In this document: positions 1-8,900 of the stretch, piece after piece
Layout: the number at the start of each line of letters is the position of its first letter
How positions within the stretch are numbered: position 1 is the stretch's first letter
DNA from: Tranzscheliella williamsii
Taxonomy: Eukaryota; Basidiomycota; Ustilaginomycetes; Ustilaginales; Ustilaginaceae
Assembly: GCA_023212725.1 (NCBI GenBank)
Contig: JALBYF010000016.1
Location: 186,001-250,000 of the forward strand
DNA: 64,000 bases
Direction: 5' to 3'
Notes under the pieces: model-generated
Database searches by the model: none
The model's input: only the letters and a program-made list of their open reading frames with translations
What the model was told of the DNA's origin: nothing
Program-made: the position numbers and the translations under genes

Positions 1-2081
1 GCGCCGAGGATGTCGACGTGGTCGCCGGTGGACTCGCCGCCGCGGAGGTCCATGGCCTCGGGACGGTGCTTGAGCTCGTGGGTGATGACGCTAATGTTGG
101 CAGGATTCCACTGCGGGTATTTCCAACCTTCGGCACACATGGCGCCGAGCGAGAGCAGCGAGACCGTGCCGTCGCCCTCGCCCATCTTGCAGCCAGCGCG
201 CACCTTGGGCAAGGCATTCTCCTTCTGCACAACGTGATCGATCCAGCTCAGCCGCGCTGTGGGAAAGTCCAGAGCCGGCGTCCGCGACACGTCAGGGCAT
301 TCCGATCCAAAGCAGCCGGGCTCATCCATCTGCTCGCCTATCAAGCTTTCCTGGACGTACTCCCCACGCTGGTACCAATAGGAGCGCTCCGTCGGTTTAC
401 CAACACCGTAGATACAGTAGAGCTTCATGCTCGGTGCATACGGCAACGTCGCTTCGAGCGGATTGCTCCATTTGGTGTGGTCTGCGTTATTGGCTTGCAG
501 CTTGGCCGCGTCTCTCTCAATGCCATGGGAGTAGTTGGCTGCCAGCATCCTTTGGAAAGAGCTGGGTGCATGTTGTAGTAAGTAATTGTGAGCCGCGGTC
601 GCTGTGAGATTCTCCTTCACTGTAGTCTGATCGAGATCATGCTGGTCCGTGCCGGGCTGCCTAAAGCTATAGATGTGACCGTGAGTGTCCTCGGCGCCGT
701 CTTCGTCATCGGGAGCCCAGGTGTGATTGCCCCAGATATCTTCGCCACCCTTGATCAGCATGCTGGCGCCGCCGGCCCATGTGCGGAAGAGTCTGGCCCT
801 TTCGCTCCGGCTGAAGAACTTCTCCAGCAGATAGGCGGCGGCAGGCGGAACTTCCACAGTGTCACGCATCTCTCCCGACAACATGACCGCCATGGCTTTG
901 GGCACGCCGAGGAAGGTCCCGGCAATGGAGGTAAACGCCTCGATATGATCTTCGACCCAAGTCGGCCCTCCATTGCCGTAAAACGGTCCTTGGGCCTCGA
1001 CCCACTTCAAAAAGTAGAAAAAGACCGAGCTGCCCATCGAATGCGCCACGATCACCGTCTTCTTGCCGAACAGAGCCTTGTTCTGTTCGATTTTGAGCTT
1101 GAGCCTAGTAAAGTATTTGTCGCGCACCTCCAGATTATAGTAACTCAGACGCCAGTCGTAGCTGGCTAGCGAAAGATTGTTGGTGTCGTAGCCCAGCACA
1201 GCGAGATTCTCGATGATCTTGCTCCAGATCCAATATCCGGCGGCGAAGAAGCTAGCCGCATCTAGCCCTTCTGCTGCTCTGACTCGAATGCCCGGCGGAT
1301 CGAGACCGGTCTCGGGATCCAAGGAAAGATGCTTTACCCACATGTCCTTTTCAAAGACAATGGTCCGCATCATGGTGGTGGTTCCCCATAGCCGCTTTCT
1401 GAAGTAGCCGGCCGACTTCTCGTCAGTGGTCCAGCTTTCCAGCCCAGTGCTGACAATTCCAGGTATTAAGACGACAGGATGATCGGCCTTATACCCGTTG
1501 CTCAACAATTCCCTCCCGACACCAAAGTCTTTGTTTTTGAACCACTCGCGCGAACGGGAGAAGAGGTTGTCGCCCATGTCGACAAACTCCTTGGGCATAC
1601 CGATGTCGAGCGAGGGGAAATCAATGCCAAGCCCATCGATCTGCTCATCCAACAAGGCGCGCAACCCTTGCACGTGTTGTGCCATCTGAACGTTGCGGGA
1701 GGCGAGGACGGCGATGGCGGCTCCCAGAATGGTCCCAAAGACGAAGAATAGACGGCGATACCGCATCAGACCCTTTTTGACCGGAACATCCTCGCTATCG
1801 TGACGCAAGAAAGGGATTTCCGACAGGTCCAGTTCGTGCCATGGCGTCCCTGGTGCCGCTACGCTGTAGTTGGCATGTCCCCTCAACGATGGCCGTTTCA
1901 CTTTCTCGAGGATAATGCGTTCGGGAGGTGTAGTCGAGCCATCGGAACGGCCTCCATTCGGACTCGTGCCATGGGTCTGAGAGTGGCCATCGGAGCCACG
2001 GCCGATCTGGTGGGCTGTCGTGGTGCTGTCGCTGCCATCGTTGCTGGCGCGATTTCCCTTTCGGCTCTTCCGATGATTCAT
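1..2081 (-). CDS. LRO1: Phospholipid:diacylglycerol acyltransferase, 3' end off window
   Basis: This gene encodes an ER-membrane acyltransferase that makes triacylglycerol by moving an acyl chain from a phospholipid to diacylglycerol (PDAT/Lro1, LCAT-like fold). About 693 codons are visible and the frame runs off the left edge, so the C-terminus is missing. The N-terminus is Ser/Gly-rich and cytosolic. One membrane segment lies near residues 108-128 (LFFVFGTILGAAIAVLAS). The lipase elbow VAHSMGSS places the nucleophile at Ser348. Family-typical stretches follow, such as PVVLIPGIVSTGLESW and AQGPFYGNGGPTW. The start is the first ATG after an in-frame TAG ten codons upstream. No intron is needed. 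It diverges from TAO3 across 0.9 kb. Identity is firm; only the C-terminal boundary is unknown. Confidence 0.93.
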   Translation of the reverse strand, partial: MNHRKSRKGNRASNDGSDSTTTAHQIGRGSDGHSQTHGTSPNGGRSDGSTTPPERIILEKVKRPSLRGHANYSVAAPGTPWHELDLSEIPFLRHDSEDVPVKKGLMRYRRLFFVFGTILGAAIAVLASRNVQMAQHVQGLRALLDEQIDGLGIDFPSLDIGMPKEFVDMGDNLFSRSREWFKNKDFGVGRELLSNGYKADHPVVLIPGIVSTGLESWTTDEKSAGYFRKRLWGTTTMMRTIVFEKDMWVKHLSLDPETGLDPPGIRVRAAEGLDAASFFAAGYWIWSKIIENLAVLGYDTNNLSLASYDWRLSYYNLEVRDKYFTRLKLKIEQNKALFGKKTVIVAHSMGSSVFFYFLKWVEAQGPFYGNGGPTWVEDHIEAFTSIAGTFLGVPKAMAVMLSGEMRDTVEVPPAAAYLLEKFFSRSERARLFRTWAGGASMLIKGGEDIWGNHTWAPDDEDGAEDTHGHIYSFRQPGTDQHDLDQTTVKENLTATAAHNYLLQHAPSSFQRMLAANYSHGIERDAAKLQANNADHTKWSNPLEATLPYAPSMKLYCIYGVGKPTERSYWYQRGEYVQESLIGEQMDEPGCFGSECPDVSRTPALDFPTARLSWIDHVVQKENALPKVRAGCKMGEGDGTVSLLSLGAMCAEGWKYPQWNPANISVITHELKHRPEAMDLRGGESTGDHVDILG

Positions 2082-2994
2082 ATTGGCTTGCTGCTGCCCT
2101 CGTTGCCGCTACTGCACGCAGACAGCACCGTATCCACAGCTGGCTAGCGCCCCGTTCCTCCGCGGGAAAAAGTGATGATGGGACACACCGATAGGCCGTA
2201 GTGCTGCTGAGTGGTCGTAAAACAGCAAGGATCAACACTCGCTTCGCGCACTTGTCAAAGTGAAAGTATAATCTCGGCGCGTCGTCGGGTGGGATTTACC
2301 GAAGCAGATGTGGTGAGTTCGTAATCCTGCATCCTGCTGCGTCGGCTTTGACTGGGACTCGTATGTAGATCGTGGCTGGTGAGGTGTTGCCCTGTCGATA
2401 CTTGTTAAGTCGGCAAGACTCTTATTGGTTTGGACCCTGGCGCAGGATTTGGGCTTGCTCTGATAAGCCGTCGGCCCACTTCCGAGAGGCCAGATCGACT
2501 GTCAAAGCTGCGCTTCGAGGCTGAGAGCATTACTGATCGCGCTGGATTGTTACCGTCGCTAGTACATTTCAGAGCCTGGTCGCATCGCTTCCATCAGAAG
2601 GCAGTCACAGTGGCAGTGCCAGGCAAGTTGTGTTTGCTGCATCGCGCTGAAGACAAAAATCACGTCTCGAAATCGGAAATTATAGTTGGCACTGGCAGTT
2701 ACTCTGAGACAAGACCGCCTGTTGTCCCATCGACCGCCACACCGCTTCTATACCAAAACCCATTGACAGCTCTTGCCTTCACATTGGCAGGTGTGGCTCT
2801 AACCAGACTATCAGTACCTTCTTTGCTGTTCGTGGCGGACGCGGTATCGTAGCGTCACCCTGGTACGGTTCCACAATGTTCCTTCAGACCTGAACCACCA
2901 CGCGGATCTGCCAATACCCACGCTTGTCCTGGTGATCAAGCTCCATTACCAGCTCCCGAAGAGTACGTGCCACCGCGGCTTACTAGCAGCCGCC
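2082..2994. promoter_or_regulatory. Divergent intergenic region LRO1/TAO3
   Basis: This 0.9-kb spacer lies between two start codons pointing away from each other and must hold both promoters and leaders. A 140-codon open frame at 2430-2852 shows no recognisable protein pattern. A GTGAGT-like donor near 2310 and CAG acceptors downstream would allow a leader intron in TAO3, but nothing in the sequence decides this. No other element is recognised. Confidence 0.5.
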
Positions 2995-5900
2995 ATGCAG
3001 GTTGTGATTCCAGACCTCGACGACAAAGAGCTCTTTGCTCCACCACGGAAGCTTCACTCTCCGGCTGGCTCCGGAAGCGGCTCATCCCCATACGCCAGCG
3101 GCCGCGCTTCGTTCGATGACCTGGCATCTTCGACCAGCCAACAACTTCGCAATGTCACCAGCGCTAGGTCGGACAGCTGGGAAGATACAGCCGCTTCTCA
3201 ACGTTTCAATCATCCCGCGACCTACAACTCTTCGCTTCCATCGTCCGACTCTACTGGCTCTGGTTTGCCCGGGGGCCCTTTTCGTGGCGCTGCGCTGGGC
3301 TGGCACGGTAGATCTGGTAGTGGCACCAGCGATTCATCGGCTGGTGGCATTGGCGGTTTAGGCTATCGCGTGCCAAACTACAGTACAGCCCTCTCCTCCA
3401 CCAATGCGTCTGCTGCTAGTGCCGGGGCTCTACATCCACCGTACGCCGGTCACAGCTCTGCCGGATTCAGCTTTCCCAATGAACCCAACTACTTCTCGAA
3501 GCCTCGTTCCAATGCGCGGAACCGGACAGTAGAAAACGACGGATACGCTGGCGAGTACTGGCCGACCACCCCGCGAGAACAGCCCAGACTCGACATCCCT
3601 GGGCCTGATTCCGATGCTGGCGATGTGACCGCTGGATACAGGTCAGGTCTGTCAACGCCACGACCGCCTGCAGCTTCGGCGCAATTTTCGTCACAGTATG
3701 CTCTGCCTTCTCCCGGATTCCAGTCCCCAACAAGCGCCTCCTACCAACATCAGCACATCCACGAATATAGCAATAGCTTCACTTCTTCACCATCAAAAAC
3801 GCCGAGTCATTCTACTAGTGCATCTCGATCTTCTAGATACCAGCATGCACCGAGCGGCTCTTATCACTCCGATTCGATGTACTCTGTCGGTGCCGCCAGT
3901 AGCTCCGCCAGCGGATCTACTCACCATCAAAGCGGTCCGACTATTTCCCTCCCGCCTGTACCGCCACTTCCCTTTGCTAGCGACAGCCTCTACAGCGAGA
4001 TGCCCGTCACCCCTGGAGGCCATACCAACAATGCCGCGTTTCATATGCCTCGTGCCATGGCGAGCACCACCTCTTTCGACCAGTCCGAGCACGGAAGCCC
4101 CCAAAAAGGGGCGCACAAACCGTTACGAGAAGATGGCTATGCCAGAGGGCAACCCTACGCCGAAACAGCCGAAGAGACTTCCAGTGCAGACTTTAGTCAC
4201 ACCGGTCGTATACAACAAACTCGACGCGGCGTGAACGCGTCAGCCTTCAGGCCTTCCAGTCCCGGACGTCCAACAGCTCTGGCCGTCAGCCTCGGCGCGG
4301 AGGGCCTCGGTCAGCTCCCTCCAGGAATCGGCAGCACGGATCCACAGGCGCCCGCCGAATATGCATTGAATATCCTCATGAGCCGTTTCATCACGATTGC
4401 TAATGCCAAGGTCAGACGAGCTTTGGATTCCATCCAGGACCATCATCCTGCCCACCTCAGCTCCCTTGGTCCCCAGGACGATGCACTGTTCGGCTCCCTT
4501 TGTGAATCGCTGGCGCATATCTCGAAAAATAGTGCGGCATCTGTTATCCGGAGTCTCTTTCGATGGAAGACCATCACAATCGAGGCAGACGTCGACGCGG
4601 ACCTAGTCCGCCGGCTTCTAGCATCAGCGCAAAACGTTCAGACTCTGAATACCGGCACAAAGGACATCGCTGCGTACTCCAGTCGCCGCAAAGAGCTATT
4701 GGCAATATTTTTGGTGACCGAGGCTCTCAGTGTAATCGCGAAAGCTATTTCCAGGGGCAGTCTGGGAGAGGCACAAGCCACTGAGCTCGAAGAAGAGACT
4801 TTCAGTATGCTTCTTGCCTGTTCCAGGGAGAGAGACAAGGATCGAACTCTACCGAGGCCGATCACCCAAGTACGAGAGGTCTGTTTCGAGAGGGTCTCGC
4901 AGCTTATTGGGGAACTGTCTCGTACACGATTCGTCTCCATCAGCGACCGTTTCGTGGAAATTTTACAGCAGTCTACAAAGGCACCAGCTAGCAAGGCAGT
5001 TGAGGATATGCTCATTGCTGCCATTCACAGCTTGCGGCATCTCAGAATCACCGTCTACCCGATGGAGCTGTTTGAAGAAGGCGCCGACTTCGTCGAAGAG
5101 CTGGCCCGTCACTTCGCGCAGTGTCACGGTTTCCGGGTCAAGACAAGCTTTGCAGAAAGCTTCGTCCATCTGATGCTGCCTGTGGCTCAATCAGCTTCCG
5201 CAGAGGTGAACCACCCCACCTGGATCAAAGCAATCGATACCATCTGGCCAAGAATGACGGCCATGGCCACCAAGCCTCGTTATTGGAGTATGGCCTACCC
5301 ACTTAACGTATCTTTGCTGGCCGTATCGCCGGAGGCGAAACTCACAGCCAACTGGTTTGTATGCCTTGAAAGTGGTGTGGCCAAACTGAAGGATCGCGTA
5401 AACAGGCCGATTGTCCTCAATGCGGCGGTTCGCTTGCTCTGGGCTTATGCGTTTCGGTGTCATGAGAGCCACACCAATACGAGCAAGAAACTAGAAGCGT
5501 TTTTCCGCATCTGGTTTCCGCCAAACCGTCGGACCATCCACCCGACTGAACTTCCTCCGGATCCCTTTATCATGATGGTGCATTTTGTGCTCTATCGCCA
5601 TTTTGACTTTGGCAAGGAACTTGTGCTCCAATTCCTCTGCCACTCCGCCCTTGGGGGCACCACACTCTCGCTTCAACCGGACGTCTTGAGCGGGCCACGT
5701 ATGACGATAGCCATTCGAGCCATATTGCTGACGTTGGACACTTATGTCAAAGGAGCAGCTCCTTCTTTCCCGCAAGGCGCTGATTTCAACCGGTATGAGT
5801 TCGAAACTCTGCCCGAGGGTTGCGGGGACGATTTGCCCGAAAGCTTCAAGTTTCCGAAGGCCGACATTGGAGACGCTCAAAACCAGTTCAACGATCTGAT

Positions 5901-8900
5901 TGGTAAGATAGCGCTCCTCTGCGATCATCAAATCAGTGATATGACGATCTTTGATGGCAGGACGCACCTCTCGAGTCGGTCATCCGCTAGCGGGTCTACC
6001 TTTAGCAGTGAACGAGCTATTCTCGAAAGGGATGGCTATACGTGGCGATTCCATTACGATGCAAACCTCATGGCTGCTTACCCCCGTGAGAGTCAGACCT
6101 TCTGCGATTTGCTGCGAGCATGTTTCGAGTCTTGGCCGCGTTGCCTTAGCACGAGCATCTCTTTCTCGAGTGCGCTAGGGATTCTTTTCCGCGCCCATTT
6201 CAGCGCCGATCCTGACCTCAGCCGAGCCTCTGCTCGGGCACTGAAGCGTATTGCTCAACAACGCCCAGGTGGATCTTCTGCGGTTGTCTCCGGATTCATG
6301 CGATGGATCTTCCGTATCGACACCGCGTTTTGGGAGATCCATACCAAACAGCTTCTCCTCATGCCAAAAATCGAACAAGCGATCCGGCTTTGGATTGATT
6401 TCCTCAACATATGGCTTGCAGAGCTACGGATACAGAACAATCAGGCAGATCAAGGTCAGCCAGGGACGAAAGGGTTCGAGATGGAAAGGACCAGCGCTTG
6501 GGCCCTCATCGATGAAGTGGAAGCCTATGCCCTTTTCCTACTTTGTTCCGCTTCGAGACCGCTTCGATCTCTTGCAATAGAGGTTCTTGCCATGGTCGCT
6601 GTCCTAGACGATGCCTTCTTATCTGCTGCTCGAAGGATTGCGATGGAGACCGCGAGGGAACAAGGCGCAGAGGAGGAACCGACACGGCTCGTCCATCTGC
6701 TCAAGATGCCATGCCAAGAATTCCTCGACTCCAACGACCCTCACCTCAGCTCACACCAGATCAATCATCTGGCCAAATGGAAGTCTCCTGACCGAGCCAC
6801 TTCGCTCAAAGTGATTGCCGAAAGCGAGAGGGAGGTTGAACAAGCTTTGTGGTCCAGAGCGTTACCACTCTTCCTTCGGATGAGTCTGGAACGCTTTCCG
6901 ACCACGGTAGCCGTATTCCGATCATATATCACCAATCGAGTACTGGAGATGGACCATGTTGCCGCATACGCTGCAGATATCTCCAATCGTGCACCAGTGC
7001 AGACCATGACCAGTGCAACCATGAGCAAATCCCAAGCCTCCGCTGCTGCTTCTGCCGCTGCTACTCTCCATAGCTCGTCATCCATGGCTTCACTTCGAGA
7101 CACTGCGACTGCAGCTTCATCTAGTCCGGCCGAGTATACGCTCATGGCACAGCATTGGCGCTTCTACATCCTGGCTCTTTGCACCACAACAACCTCAACG
7201 GAGGGATCCCGAGGCGGCGTCGTCGGGAACCATCGCCGAAAGCTGAGCGAGCCAGAGGCGGGGGATCGTATGATTGCCGCTAGAGACCTGTTTCAGAAAA
7301 TGGTCCCCTTCCTGGCCTCGGATAAAGAAGTATTCCAAGAGGCTGTTGCGTTTGCCCTGGGTAACATCAATGAGAACCACTATGTCGCGTTACTAGAGAC
7401 GATGCAGTCGCTCAATGGGACCTTGACGGATGACTTCAAGGTGCGGTCGGTTGCCCGGACCGGGCTCAAGAGAAATCGACGCCTCGACAGGCTTCGTACT
7501 GCTCTGGCTCACGTCTTGCAACTGACTGCTCCGCATATGGAGGACAACGACCATCTGAGAAACGGCAAGGTCCTGGCAATTATCTTTACTTGGGTGAAAG
7601 AGACATTCACCTTTCTCATCGACAGGGAAATTCGCCAAGACTGGGAGTTTCATCGACTGCGACGATACTTCTGCGGAGTTACACAGCAGTTCTTCGATGG
7701 ACTTGCGAAGATAGGCTCAGCTGAATCGTACTTTCCCTTTGAGTTTCGCTTGCGCATGTTCAGGGTCTTCCGCGACTGGCACTCCTACAGCACAATGAGC
7801 GAAGACGGTAGGAACAAGCTCGCCAATCTGCTCAGCGCTGCTGCAGATCAGCAGAGGGACGACCGATCAAAGGAGCAGGCGGTCAAAACGCTGAACTACG
7901 AGACTCAGGCCCTATCGTATCATGCTGGGTGCGCTATGGCATCGCTCTGTCAGGGAGTCATATCCATGGTCGGCGGACCAGCGCCTGCACCTATGGCTGG
8001 CTCTTCGCTCGAAGCTGGATCTCTGTTACACTGGTTGATAAGCCTCTTTGCTACGAGCGACGAGAAGAATCATGGAGTGGCCCGAAAAGCGCTCCGCTCT
8101 TTGCTGATATACAACGACCAGAACTTCACGTTGGTCAACAGCGCTGTTGACCGTTGCATCACAGAGCCGGATCGAGCGGTAGGCAAGAGAAGCTTCTTCA
8201 TCACAACAGCCGAAGTTGTGATCGAGAAAGAAGATTTCACGATGCCGCTGCACATGATTTTTTGCCTTGGGCTTATCAAGCTTGGCCATCCCGATGCAGG
8301 CATCCGCCGCAAGGCCTTATCTGCACTGGATCATTGTGGAAGACGCTTTGATCACAGCTGCTCTCTTGCCGACTTCGAAATCGGGGTGTCCAGCCCTTTG
8401 CCGGTCATCTATCTGCACGCTCAAAGATCCGTCAACTCGTATCTAGCACTTCACTTTGACGGTTTAAAGACGGCCATGCTGTCTGAATTTACACATCGGA
8501 TGCCCTTGGTCGAAGGACCTCGGCGTACTATGACCATCAGCCTTATACCAGAGTGGCTTCACGGTCTAGCCATGCACAGTCTTTCGCCAGGTTCAGTGGC
8601 ATACGTTGAGCCGGAAGCCCTCTATCGAACGTACCTTAACTTATCAAATCTGTTCTGTCTTACTATCAGCTACGGGAACGAACATATCTCTGAAGTTCAA
8701 GATCTTTGGCACAGCCTCGTTACAGCATCGGAAGATTCTCATACAGCGGATGCGGTTATATCGTTTCTGATCGATCAGGCCCTTCACTTCCGTAACCAGG
8801 AGGTAGTGAGCTTCGCCAAGAGCGTGATATCTTGTTTCTGCCATTCAATTGCTGGTCCTCATGTCATAGACGAGCTCTGCTCTATGATCGAACCAAGCAG

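Noticed and set aside
2932..2994. Upstream extension of TAO3
   Set aside because: The extension begins with GTG and has no ATG; the ATG at 2995 is the natural start.
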